Assembly: GCA_018825725.1 (NCBI GenBank)
Contig: JAHKBC010000262.1
Span: 1 to 14,911, forward strand
Source: Candidatus Omnitrophota bacterium
GTDB lineage: Bacteria > Omnitrophota > Gorgyraeia > Gygaellales > Profunditerraquicolaceae
Direction: 5' to 3'
DNA length: 14,911 nucleotides
Positions 1 through 7,442 of the stretch are shown here, in pieces. The position numbers and the translations under genes were made by a program. The notes under the pieces are model-generated. The model saw only the letters and a list, made by a program, of their open reading frames with translations. It had not been told where the DNA came from and made no database searches. Every line of letters begins with the position of its first letter. Position 1 is the stretch's first letter.

Positions 1-1826
1 CTAAGCGTATCCTTATCCTGATTAAGCCTGGAGATTAAATCCTGCGAGCCGGATAAATCCTTCTGCGTGGAAGCTAGTTTATCGCTTAAGGATTTTAACT
101 CAGCGTCCTTCTGGGCCTGCTGTGCATCCTTCTGTATTTTTAACTGGGCAAGAGATTCTTCATAGACCTTAAGCTTATCCGCTAAATTTTTTCTTTCAGA
201 TTTTATTGCCGTATTCTCATCTTCTAGTATTTTCCTGGATTTTTCCGACGCGTCTGTCTGCTGCCTCAGGCTGGCCAATTGGCTATCTAAATTCTTGAGC
301 TGCCCCACCCACTCTTCTCTTTGACGGGCATACTCCGCAGATTGCTCCTTGGTCTGGTTAATCTCCGAATTCAATTTATCGTAATATTCTTGTACATTCT
401 GATATTTTTGCGCCAATACCTGATTCTGCCTGACTAAAACATTCCTCTGGCTGTTTAAATCACGCAATTGAACATTAAGCTCATCATTCTGCGACTGCAA
501 TTGCGTAAGTTCTTTTTCTCTTTGGGATTTAAGCTGGGTAAACTGGGCATTCAAAGCCTCCAACTGCTTCATATAATCCAAGGATCTGTTTTTATTTTCG
601 TCTATTTGTCTCTCAAGTTTTGCGATATCCTGACTTTTTTCAAGATTGTTCTTCTGTAATTGCTCGTCTTTTTGCTCATCAGCATAAGCCAAGCGGTCAT
701 GAAGTTGAATAAGCTGCGCGCCAAGCTGGGCTAATTTATTTTCATATTCTTTTTTAATAGCCTCTATTTCTTTGGACTTTTGGATATTGCTGTACTCAAG
801 CTGTTCTTTTAAAAATCCATTTTCCTTACTCAAACTATCCATGCCCTGGAGGCTGGAAACTACCTGGCTATATTGCTCTTCCAGCGCTTTTTTCTCTAGC
901 CTTAGAGAACCAATAGACTGCGATAATTTGGAATATTCGTCCTTGATTCTCTCATTCTCACGTTTGAGATTGGCAGTTAATACGTTATTTTGGGCAGAGA
1001 CTTCCGGATTTGTATTCTTCTCTTCCAACTCCATGGATAACTTATTCTTTAAATCTTCGGTGCTGGATAACTCTTTAAGCACCCCCTGCAGTGAATCGCT
1101 CAACTCCCGGTTCTGCCTATCCATATCCCTTACCTGGGCAATGAGCCTTTCTCTTTCCTGATTAATAACAGTCAGGTCCTGGGTAAGTTTTTTCAGCCGC
1201 TGATCACTTTGATTGCCGATCTGTTCTATCTTATCTACAAGATCCCTTTGTTTACCCCTGATCTCACTTAACTCCTTACGCAACTTCTGAATTTCATTCT
1301 GGCGTTCCTGCAAAATCAAAACCAGGTTATCCCTCTGATCCTGGCCGCTAGCGGTTTGCAACTTACTTAAATCTACGGAAAGCTTATTGTACTGGCTGTT
1401 TAAATCCACAACCTGTTGGCTTAAAGACTGATTCTGTTTTTCTAAAGCCAACCTCTGATTATGCAGCTCTTTTATCTGAGACGAAGACTGTTTTTGCTGC
1501 CCTTCTAGAATGCCCTTCTCACCCGAAAGCTGCTGAGATAATTCCCTATTTAAACGCGATTCGTTCTCAAGTTGCTTAATTCTTAGTTTTAAAGCTTGGG
1601 TTTCCGGATTGCTGGCTTGGATAAGAGGAGCGAGCTTAAATTGCTCAATTTCCTGCTTTGCCTCATTCAACATTTCATATAGTTTCTCGTTCTCTTTTTC
1701 CAGGACTTTATACTGAAAAGTCAAATTTTCCTCTTGCGCGCAGGCTCCCGGCATTAAAGGCAATACTGAGTAAAGATAAAATAAATACGCGAGTAATAAA
1801 TAGGCTTTAAAATATTTTTTCTTCAT
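1..1826 (-). CDS. Exported long coiled-coil protein, secretin-linked (partial, C-terminus outside window)
   Basis: An open frame with no stop runs from the ATG at 1826 to the left edge: 608 codons, 3' end missing. A GGAG ribosome site sits 5 bases before the ATG. Residues 1-30 form a signal peptide: KKK start, a Leu/Tyr-rich core, and a likely signal peptidase I site after ACA at residue 30. The rest is rich in Gln, Glu, Lys, Leu, Ser and Asn with heptad spacing of Leu/Ile/Val and almost no Gly, Pro or aromatic clusters. That is the signature of a very long periplasmic or surface coiled coil. I recognise no enzymatic domain and cannot name a family; such sequences resemble myosin tails and SMC arms by composition only. 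It follows the secretin by 22 bases, so it is probably its operon partner, perhaps a periplasm-spanning tether or scaffold (inference). Confidence 0.85.
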   Translation of the reverse strand, partial: MKKKYFKAYLLLAYLFYLYSVLPLMPGACAQEENLTFQYKVLEKENEKLYEMLNEAKQEIEQFKLAPLIQASNPETQALKLRIKQLENESRLNRELSQQLSGEKGILEGQQKQSSSQIKELHNQRLALEKQNQSLSQQVVDLNSQYNKLSVDLSKLQTASGQDQRDNLVLILQERQNEIQKLRKELSEIRGKQRDLVDKIEQIGNQSDQRLKKLTQDLTVINQERERLIAQVRDMDRQNRELSDSLQGVLKELSSTEDLKNKLSMELEEKNTNPEVSAQNNVLTANLKRENERIKDEYSKLSQSIGSLRLEKKALEEQYSQVVSSLQGMDSLSKENGFLKEQLEYSNIQKSKEIEAIKKEYENKLAQLGAQLIQLHDRLAYADEQKDEQLQKNNLEKSQDIAKLERQIDENKNRSLDYMKQLEALNAQFTQLKSQREKELTQLQSQNDELNVQLRDLNSQRNVLVRQNQVLAQKYQNVQEYYDKLNSEINQTKEQSAEYARQREEWVGQLKNLDSQLASLRQQTDASEKSRKILEDENTAIKSERKNLADKLKVYEESLAQLKIQKDAQQAQKDAELKSLSDKLASTQKDLSGSQDLISRLNQDKDTL

Positions 1827-1848
1827 AAACACTCCGTGGTTAAAAAAA

Positions 1849-3666
1849 TTATTTGACCTTAGCTCTTTTAATACTTAATGTTTTTTTTCCTAAAGGAACA
1901 AAGACCGATGATTCAGATTCGTAAACAGATTTACCTTCTTTAATATCACCTTCTTCATAATCTTTAATATCTTTAAAATCGCTTTTCCCGGCGCCTTTTC
2001 CGTGGACACTGGCTATAAGGACATCTCCGGAGATGATTTTAGGGGTAAGTATAATCATTAATTCTGAATGTTCTTTAGTCTTAGTAGTCATGCTAAATAG
2101 TTTGCCTATAAAGGGAAGGCTCCCTAAAATCGGCACCTTAATGATACTATCCACATCTCTTTCTTTGCGTAAACCACCGATTACGATAGTCGTACCATCC
2201 TTAACCATAACCGTAGTTTCAGCCAGAGACGTATCAAGAATCGGTATCATATTCAAAGAAGGAGTCACTAGTGTTCCAATAACGCTATTTACCTCGGATC
2301 TTACTTTAAGGGTTATATATCCAAATTGGTTGATATTCGGGACTACCGAAAGTAAAACACCCGTATCTACAAATGTTACCTGTTCGGAGATGGTATTGGT
2401 GGCTGAACCAGTTGTGGTAGTAGTAGTAACATACGCCTCCTTTTGACCGACGTGTATCTTAGCCTCTTTATTGTCTACCACTACCAGCTTGGGATTAGAT
2501 AAAATCCTGGTATTTCCAATGGTCTTTAAATATTTAATAATGAAATTGACATCGTGCTGGCCGACTAAACCCAGATGCATTTCGCCTGTACCCACGCTCT
2601 GTTGGCCTGTAGAATAAGCGCTTGTATATCCTGTAGACGGATACGAGCCTACATAGCCTACGGAATTAAACGTGGTTTGCCGCGAAGCCCAAGCAGCGTC
2701 AGCAGCAGCCACTGTGCTGAATGGATACGCTCCCAGATAGGTCAGCGCATCCGAACCGCTGCGGCTTATATCAAATAAACCTTCCCATTGCACGCCGGAG
2801 GTAATATTATCCACCAGATTTATCTTGATAATCTGTGTATCAATAATAATCTCCCTGGTCTTCTGGTCAAGATATTGTATTATTTCCTCTATCTGAGCCA
2901 TTCTTTCGGGTAAAGTCTGTATCAAAAGCTGATTTGTAGCCTCATTAGCCTTAACCAATCCCACCTGTTTTTTATCAAGCTGGGTTTTAAGAGCATCCTC
3001 TATATCCTTAGCTGAGGCATAATTTATCCGTATAACCTTAACCACATTCTTCTGCTCAAAACCATCCAGGGCCTTAATCATAATTTCAATCTTTTCCGGA
3101 GAATCCATAATTAAAACGTTCCCGCTCTCGGGGTCAACCAAGACCCTGCCGATTTCACTTTTTAAGACGTCAAGGAAGCTAAAGGCCTGCTCAGGAATAG
3201 CATAATTGAGTTTAAATACTTTTACCTGCCGTACGTCAGAAAAAGTTCTGCCGTAAAGAGCCCTATACTCCTCTTGAGTCATTACATTATAGATATCCCC
3301 TTTTTTATCAAAAGCCAGGTTATTGCTGCGCAGCATAATATCAAAAATATCCTTCACTGAAGCATTATTTACGTTTAGAGTAATCCTTCCCGTAACAGTC
3401 TTATTGGTAATAATGTTCACGCCAACCTTCTGGGTCAAATATTTCAAAGCATCTACAACATCAATATTACGCAGTTCCAGAGTAACAACACCCTCCATGC
3501 CAATTACCGCGGGTTTGAAAATAGGATCAACCGGCTTAGGACTTTCGACTTGCGCAGGAGGTGGCGATGCAATTACTACCTGGGCCAATTGCGTTGTATT
3601 ATCCTGAGCGTTTAAAATCGGCAAGCAAAATAAAAAAAAGCCAATAAAAGATAAGAAAAATCTCAT
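1849..3666 (-). CDS. Outer-membrane secretin, PilQ/MshL/GspD family
   Basis: Forms the multimeric gated outer-membrane channel of type IV pilus, MSHA or type II secretion machines. The protein has 605 residues. A signal peptide ends at LNA (residue 20) and is followed by a Pro-rich linker. An STN/N0-like domain spans about 57-128, two N-type ring domains about 146-205 and 208-268, and the secretin barrel about 276-545. The barrel carries the family signature VPILGSLPFIGKLF at 511-524, followed by ELMIILTPKI. A Ser/Gly/Tyr/Ala-rich insertion at about 300-365 lies within the barrel region. A charged tail (550-605, acidic then basic) could be an S-domain-like pilotin site. Its ATG overlaps the stop of the PilP-like gene (ATGA), with GGTGGAG as ribosome site, so it should be translationally coupled. 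STN plus N domains favour PilQ/MshL over GspD; the exact subfamily is unsettled. Confidence 0.93.
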   Translation of the reverse strand: MRFFLSFIGFFLFCLPILNAQDNTTQLAQVVIASPPPAQVESPKPVDPIFKPAVIGMEGVVTLELRNIDVVDALKYLTQKVGVNIITNKTVTGRITLNVNNASVKDIFDIMLRSNNLAFDKKGDIYNVMTQEEYRALYGRTFSDVRQVKVFKLNYAIPEQAFSFLDVLKSEIGRVLVDPESGNVLIMDSPEKIEIMIKALDGFEQKNVVKVIRINYASAKDIEDALKTQLDKKQVGLVKANEATNQLLIQTLPERMAQIEEIIQYLDQKTREIIIDTQIIKINLVDNITSGVQWEGLFDISRSGSDALTYLGAYPFSTVAAADAAWASRQTTFNSVGYVGSYPSTGYTSAYSTGQQSVGTGEMHLGLVGQHDVNFIIKYLKTIGNTRILSNPKLVVVDNKEAKIHVGQKEAYVTTTTTTGSATNTISEQVTFVDTGVLLSVVPNINQFGYITLKVRSEVNSVIGTLVTPSLNMIPILDTSLAETTVMVKDGTTIVIGGLRKERDVDSIIKVPILGSLPFIGKLFSMTTKTKEHSELMIILTPKIISGDVLIASVHGKGAGKSDFKDIKDYEEGDIKEGKSVYESESSVFVPLGKKTLSIKRAKVK

Positions 3667-4394
3667 TTAATCTCCACCTCAATCCCCTGATAACGCAGAA
3701 CTATTTTGTCCCTGAAAATTGCCTGCACTTCAAGTTCTCCGATGCTCTGTCCCCTTTTAATAAAATAGGTTTTCCTGTTGGCAAGATCCTCCACCATGGC
3801 ATCAGGGTCATCAGACCAGGAGATTCCAACCAACTTCAAGTTTTTAGTAAATTCTGTAATTTTATCCTGCAATTCATCCCTATTTTCGACTATTTTGGGC
3901 TTAGACCCTATCTTAAAGATATCGCGCTGCCTTACTTTATCCAGATAATAAGAGAAGTTTTTCAATAAAGACTCCTCGCTTGCGCTTAAAGGCTTGGTAT
4001 TGGCTTGAAAATTTACATTTATTTTCGGAGCCTTCTTTAAGTTAACCAATGAAAATGGTATATCCACAACAAAATAAATCAAACATAAAACGATAGCCAC
4101 GCTAAGCGCTCGGTTGGTAAATGATATAGCTTCGCTTTCCAACTGGCCACTTTTAGAGAGCTGTTTTAACCTCTGCTTTAAAAAAGAGAACCTGCCTAAC
4201 CAGGCCCCAAATGAAATAACACTGAGCCCTGCCCGACCAGCCTTACTCTGATTGATAGAATAACTAGGGATAGGGGTACCAGCCAACGCCGGCGCCGGAC
4301 TTGTCGCAGGCTTAGGTATATCTATCTTAGGCTTTGAGCCCTCAATCAGATTTAAAAGTTGTTTTTCTGGGCTAGGGAATTTTTCCTCTGCCAT
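3663..4394 (-). CDS. Inner-membrane protein with PilP/GspC-like periplasmic domain
   Basis: Probably links the inner-membrane part of the machine to the secretin N-domains, as PilP, MshK or GspC do. It has 243 residues: a cytoplasmic N-terminus with a Pro/Ala-rich stretch at about 25-45, a basic segment at 68-82, one membrane helix at about 97-115, then a periplasmic part. The last 85 residues start with RQRDIF (155-160) and contain the beta-rich pattern LKLVGISW (187-194), FIKRGQSIGELEV and a closing RYQGIEVEI, typical of the GspC homology-region/PilP fold. No lipobox is seen, so unlike classical PilP it is membrane-anchored, closer to GspC topology. It overlaps the ATPase gene by 43 bases and the secretin by 4. 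The family is assigned from topology, a weak motif match and gene order. Confidence 0.75.
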   Translation of the reverse strand: MAEEKFPSPEKQLLNLIEGSKPKIDIPKPATSPAPALAGTPIPSYSINQSKAGRAGLSVISFGAWLGRFSFLKQRLKQLSKSGQLESEAISFTNRALSVAIVLCLIYFVVDIPFSLVNLKKAPKINVNFQANTKPLSASEESLLKNFSYYLDKVRQRDIFKIGSKPKIVENRDELQDKITEFTKNLKLVGISWSDDPDAMVEDLANRKTYFIKRGQSIGELEVQAIFRDKIVLRYQGIEVEIK

Positions 4395-5227
4395 CCCGTA
4401 TTAATCTCCTCTTCAATTATCTCCTTGACTACGCTTTCATCAACGACAAATTTATTTCTCAATACCAGATTCTTTAAAGCTTTATGACAAAGCATAGTTA
4501 TCTGCCGCGGATACCCCTTACTATACTGATAGATCTCTTTAACAGCCTCTTCTAGAAAAATATGCATATTAGCCTTATACCCTGCTTTGCGGATACGAAA
4601 TTCGATCATCTCCCGGGTTTCATCCAGGTCAAAAGGATTAAAGGTATATTTAAAACTGATTCGGTCAAAGAAATTAGACATATTCACGATCTTAGAATAA
4701 AGCTCCAGCTGCCCCAATAAAACCAACTGTAAAAGTTTAAAAGTATTGGTTTCGTAATTTAAAAGAACGCGCAGAACCTCCAGTGAAGATTCGCTGAGTT
4801 TCTGGGCTTCATCAACAACAATAGCTACAATCTTATTTTCAGTTACTCCTTTTTGAAAAAGAAACCTCTCTACTGCCTCTTTTAAACCAAGTATATTAGG
4901 CTGCTCAAGGTTAACAATCGGATCATTAATCTCAAGGTTCTTGGCCAGAGAAAGCCAAAAAAATCCCTCATTTTCAAATGAAGGATCCAGAATAATATGA
5001 AAAATAAAATCCTCCCGGCCAGTTAACTCCTGGATAAGCTTACGCGATAAAGTTGTCTTACCAGTCCCAACATCACCCAGAATTACGCTTAAGCCTCTTC
5101 TCAGGCGTAATTCAATAAGAATATTAGTCATCGCCCGCTCGTGCTCTTTGGAAAGAAAGAAAAAATCGGGATCAGGACTGGTAGAAAAAGGCTCTTTATC
5201 AAAACCGAGAATTTTGAAATAACTCAT
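4352..5227 (-). CDS. ExeA/MshM-type AAA ATPase for secretin assembly
   Basis: Cytoplasmic P-loop ATPase of the ExeA/GspA/MshM family. Family members help place and assemble the secretin, in ExeA by acting on peptidoglycan through a partner. The N-terminal family block is clear (YFKILGFDKEPFSTSPDPDF, residues 3-22). Walker A GDVGTGKTT is at 51-59 and Walker B VVDEAQ at 137-142. A sensor-like LLGQLEL (170-176) and a winged-helix-like GYPRQITMLCHKAL (238-251) follow. At 291 residues it ends soon after the ATPase module. It lacks both the membrane segment and the peptidoglycan-binding C-terminus of full ExeA, so it is the short MshM-like form. It starts 6 bases after the SurA-like gene and overlaps the PilP-like gene by 43. 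Confidence 0.92.
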   Translation of the reverse strand: MSYFKILGFDKEPFSTSPDPDFFFLSKEHERAMTNILIELRLRRGLSVILGDVGTGKTTLSRKLIQELTGREDFIFHIILDPSFENEGFFWLSLAKNLEINDPIVNLEQPNILGLKEAVERFLFQKGVTENKIVAIVVDEAQKLSESSLEVLRVLLNYETNTFKLLQLVLLGQLELYSKIVNMSNFFDRISFKYTFNPFDLDETREMIEFRIRKAGYKANMHIFLEEAVKEIYQYSKGYPRQITMLCHKALKNLVLRNKFVVDESVVKEIIEEEINTGWQRKNSLAQKNNF

Positions 5228-5233
5228 TTTCTT

Positions 5234-6196
5234 TTAATAGACAAACCAGACAGGCCTAACCTGAGCTTCCTCTTTTAATTTCTTTATCCAGGAGGCCAGG
5301 CCGTCATACTTTTTCTTAGTCTCAACTTGTTTTATATATGAATCCTTGAGCTTAGGAAAATCATCCTCGTTTGCAATTCTCTTCTGTAATATTCTGGATA
5401 CTCCGTAACCGCGATAAAAGGGCACTGGAGGATATATGGAATCCACATCCATTTTAGCCATATGATACAAATCTTCCTTAGGTATTTTCCAAAGATCAAT
5501 AAGAAACTCAAATGAAACAAAACCGGGGTGTTTATAGTATTTCGGGTCATCGCTATTTTGTTTTACCCATAAGAGCGGATCCTGCATTTTAGAAAAATAA
5601 TCCTGGGCCAGGGATAAATCCTCAAACTCAGCCAATTCCAGTTCAATGGTGTTATATTCGTTAAGAAATTCCTGCTTTGCCTCTTCTTCACTAACCTCAA
5701 CCTTAATAGATTCAAATACCTGGTCGCGAAGACTAGAGATCTGTAAAAGATGCCGAAGTTGGTTCTCAAAAACATCCGTATTGATACCAATCTTACCCTT
5801 AACCCATTTCTGGTATGCCAAACGGTCCTTCTGCCAATCGAAATTTACCTTATCCGCAGCCAGAGTCCGGGATACTTCGTTTTTTAAGTCATCATCCTCA
5901 ACCTTTATGCCTCTACGATAAGCCTCAAATGAAAGCAATAATTGCTCCCATATCTGATCCTCAAGTTCATCCTCATTCTTGGCAGGCGCGCTCCACTTAT
6001 TCCCAAAAATTAGTATGACGCTTTTGACAAAATTATAATTTACCCCGGATACACTTACCCCGAAACCTTTGAATTCTCCGGCATTAATATATTCCGGAGC
6101 CTGCGTAACCTGCTGCTGTTGCTGCTGAGCATAGGCCGCAAGATTTAAAACAAAAAAACTAAATATTAAAGCAGTAACAAATATAAATATACGCAT
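5234..6196 (-). CDS. Divergent SurA/PpiC-like exported protein
   Basis: A 320-residue exported protein, probably a periplasmic chaperone-like factor for the secretin system (inference). A signal peptide covers residues 1-23 with a cleavage site after AYA, followed at once by a run of six Gln encoded by CAG/CAA repeats. The helical region at about 75-180, with its EDELEDQIWEQLL and VSEEEAKQEF patterns, resembles the SurA N-terminal chaperone domain. The following section, where a parvulin domain would lie, has no recognisable catalytic His or GGxLG motif, so isomerase activity is unlikely. The gene starts directly after the regulator stop (TAA then ATG), with GGGAG inside the regulator's 3' end as ribosome site. 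It could equally be called hypothetical exported; the SurA relation is moderate. Confidence 0.68.
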   Translation of the reverse strand: MRIFIFVTALIFSFFVLNLAAYAQQQQQQVTQAPEYINAGEFKGFGVSVSGVNYNFVKSVILIFGNKWSAPAKNEDELEDQIWEQLLLSFEAYRRGIKVEDDDLKNEVSRTLAADKVNFDWQKDRLAYQKWVKGKIGINTDVFENQLRHLLQISSLRDQVFESIKVEVSEEEAKQEFLNEYNTIELELAEFEDLSLAQDYFSKMQDPLLWVKQNSDDPKYYKHPGFVSFEFLIDLWKIPKEDLYHMAKMDVDSIYPPVPFYRGYGVSRILQKRIANEDDFPKLKDSYIKQVETKKKYDGLASWIKKLKEEAQVRPVWFVY

Positions 6197-6445
6197 TTAA
6201 ACTCCCAGTAATTCACGGCGAATCAGGCGCAACGAATAGCCATCGCGCGCTAAACGGCTTATTACATTCAGCCTATACCTTACTTGTTCACGGTCAAAAA
6301 AACGAATATTTCCCTTTTTAAAAGCTACGGTCAATAATCCAATATCGGTATAATGATTAACGGTCTGATAGGTAAGTTGGTAACAGCTGATTATCTCTTT
6401 AACAGTTATTAATTTATTATTGGGTCCCTGGTGATTATTTACCAT
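6197..6445 (-). CDS. Small MerR-type DNA-binding protein
   Basis: An 82-residue protein made almost only of a MerR-like winged helix-turn-helix: LITVKEIISCYQLTYQTVNHY (residues about 12-32) is helix 1, turn and recognition helix. GLLTVAFKKGNIRFFDREQV then gives the wing, and ISRLARDGYSLRLIRREL the last helices. There is no effector-binding or long dimerisation domain, so it would act as a constitutive or partner-dependent regulator. It is first in the operon, behind a 120-base structured leader, and touches the next gene without a gap. It is therefore the likely controller of the secretin genes (inference). The ribosome site is weak (GAAGAGAAG about 10 bases upstream). A phage-Xis-like or architectural role is the alternative. 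Confidence 0.8.
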   Translation of the reverse strand: MVNNHQGPNNKLITVKEIISCYQLTYQTVNHYTDIGLLTVAFKKGNIRFFDREQVRYRLNVISRLARDGYSLRLIRRELLGV

Positions 6446-6471
6446 ATTTTATAAACTTCTCTTCTATTAGC

Positions 6472-6501
6472 AAAAATCGGAATAATTTATCCCGACTTTT
6501 T
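6472..6501 (-). terminator. Terminator-like hairpin in the leader (possible attenuator)
   Basis: The minus strand reads AAAAAG, then arms TCGGGAT and ATTCCGA around an AAATT loop, then TTTTT. This gives a stem of about 12 pairs with one bulged G and one G-U pair, followed by a U-tract. The plus strand has the same shape with its own T-run, so it looks bidirectional. It is GC-poor, so termination would be partial at best. Its place after the promoter and before the first gene suggests attenuation. Confidence 0.45.
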
Positions 6502-6520
6502 CCCTCATTACTTTTTACGA

Positions 6521-6550
6521 CTTGCTAGCTTATTAGTTATAAATAGCAAG
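6521..6550 (-). promoter_or_regulatory. Leader hairpin 1 of the secretin operon
   Basis: Perfect 7-base arms CTTGCTA/TAGCAAG lie at 6521-6527 and 6544-6550, with a further TTAT/ATAA pairing inside the 16-base loop. The element lies in the leader between the promoter and the MerR-type gene. A further TTGCTA on the minus strand at 6468-6473 could compete for one arm. Confidence 0.5.
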
Positions 6551-6574
6551 ACTTATCATATTTACCATAAGTAT

Positions 6575-6604
6575 AGTATATACCGCATAATTTGATTTTG
6601 TCAA
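6575..6604 (-). promoter_or_regulatory. Sigma70-type promoter of the secretin operon
   Basis: TTGACA (6599-6604) and TATACT (6575-6580) are separated by 18 bases, with an AT-rich stretch upstream that could act as an UP element. A second overlapping TATACT lies at 6570-6575. The predicted transcription start is near 6568. It lies in the 211-base gap after ksgA and is the best promoter in the window; it should drive the merR-like gene and the genes behind it. Confidence 0.75.
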
Positions 6605-6656
6605 GCCAAAAATTATTATATTTCAATAAGATAGGTCAATCCCCCTATGAGTTTTT

Positions 6657-7442
6657 TTAAGCATTTGCTAATTCTGCGAAATCCCTCAGGCTTAAGTCTT
6701 CTGGCCTTAATTTCAATAGATTAGCGTATCGCCAAGCAATTCTTTCCATCTTTTCTTTGCTTACGGCTTTTTGCATGCTATTGCGTAAAACCTTTCTACG
6801 TTGATTAAAAGAGGCCCTAATTATTGAAAATAATTGCCTTTCATCAGCCACCTCTACCGCTGAAGTTAACCTGGGCTTTAAGCTGATTAGAGAAGAATCA
6901 ACCTTAGGCACAGGATAAAAAGAGCCTTTTTTAATATTAAAGGCTATCCTTGGCTCAAAATGATACTGCACAAAAAGGCTAAAAGCTCCATAATCACGCG
7001 ATGAAGGCAAAGATACCATCCTTTGGGCAAACTCTTTCTGCACGGTTAAAAAAATTATTTTTATTTTATGCTTATACTTTAAGAGGTGCTCAATGATAGG
7101 AGTGGTAATATAATACGGAATATTGCCGAAAACATTAATCTTTGCGCTTAAACCAAAAAAGGCTTTATCCAAGTCAAATTTAAGTATATCGCAATTAATA
7201 ACCTTTAAATTATGCAACTGACAGAATTCTTGTTGTAAAGATTCTGATAAGAAACGGTCTATTTCCAAAGCATAGATAAATTTTACCCTGGCCGCAAGCA
7301 TACGCGTCAACTCCCCCCTGCCCGCGCCAATTTCCAAGACTGCATCCCGGTTATTAAAATCCATAATCGAGATAATCTTGCGCCGTATATTAGGATCAAT
7401 AAGAAAATTCTGCCCTAGGCTCTTCTTCGGTTGAGGGTACAT
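6657..7442 (-). CDS. ksgA: 16S rRNA (adenine1518-N6/adenine1519-N6)-dimethyltransferase KsgA/RsmA
   Basis: Dimethylates two adjacent adenines in the 3' terminal helix of 16S rRNA with S-adenosylmethionine, a late quality step in 30S assembly. It has 261 residues, normal for the family. Motifs in order: KSLGQNFL at 7-14, SAM motif I LEIGAGRGELT at 36-46, acidic ALEID at 58-62, CDILK at 84-88, catalytic GNIPYY at 106-111 (N-I-P-Y in place of N-L-P-Y), TVQKEFAQR at 133-141, FYPVPKVDS at 175-183 and FNQRRK. The start at 7442 is the only ATG before KSLGQNF and lies inside the end of pdxA (28-base overlap). It is the last gene of the right-hand block; I see no good intrinsic terminator after it. 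Confidence 0.97.
   Translation of the reverse strand: MYPQPKKSLGQNFLIDPNIRRKIISIMDFNNRDAVLEIGAGRGELTRMLAARVKFIYALEIDRFLSESLQQEFCQLHNLKVINCDILKFDLDKAFFGLSAKINVFGNIPYYITTPIIEHLLKYKHKIKIIFLTVQKEFAQRMVSLPSSRDYGAFSLFVQYHFEPRIAFNIKKGSFYPVPKVDSSLISLKPRLTSAVEVADERQLFSIIRASFNQRRKVLRNSMQKAVSKEKMERIAWRYANLLKLRPEDLSLRDFAELANA

Larger units (their letters stand above)
6436..6569. repeat. 11-base direct repeat at operon start and merR-like start codon
   Basis: TATTTACCATA (plus strand) occurs exactly at 6559-6569, over the predicted transcription start, and at 6436-6446, over the start codon of the MerR-type gene. The copies are 123 bases apart. This may be an operator pair for autoregulation, or chance in AT-rich DNA. 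Confidence 0.35.

Noticed and set aside
468..1161. Plus-strand open frames opposite the coiled-coil gene (63 and 129 codons)
   Set aside because: They mirror the minus-strand coiled-coil frame, which is open over all 608 codons with a ribosome site and signal peptide. Their own products show no recognisable domain.
1735..1826. Lipoprotein reading of the coiled-coil signal peptide (Cys at residue 29)
   Set aside because: The residues before the Cys (P-G-A) do not match a lipobox, while the ACA site fits signal peptidase I.
2033..3607. Plus-strand frames of 67 to 137 codons opposite the secretin
   Set aside because: They lie within a gene with clear secretin motifs and look like shadow frames in low-complexity composition.
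5332..5790. Two minus-strand frames of 72 and 75 codons
   Set aside because: They are in an alternate frame within the 320-residue SurA-like gene, with no ribosome site or domain.
6533..6568. Upstream ORF of 11 codons in the leader
   Set aside because: Its ATG coincides with or precedes the predicted transcription start and has no ribosome site, so translation is doubtful.
6612..6638. TTGACC plus TATAAT as a promoter after ksgA
   Set aside because: The spacer is only 13 bases, too short for a sigma70 promoter; the neighbouring TTGACA-N18-TATACT fits much better.
6630..6656. ATAGG...CCTAT hairpin as the ksgA terminator
   Set aside because: The stem has only 5 pairs and no U-tract follows, so it does not support an intrinsic terminator.
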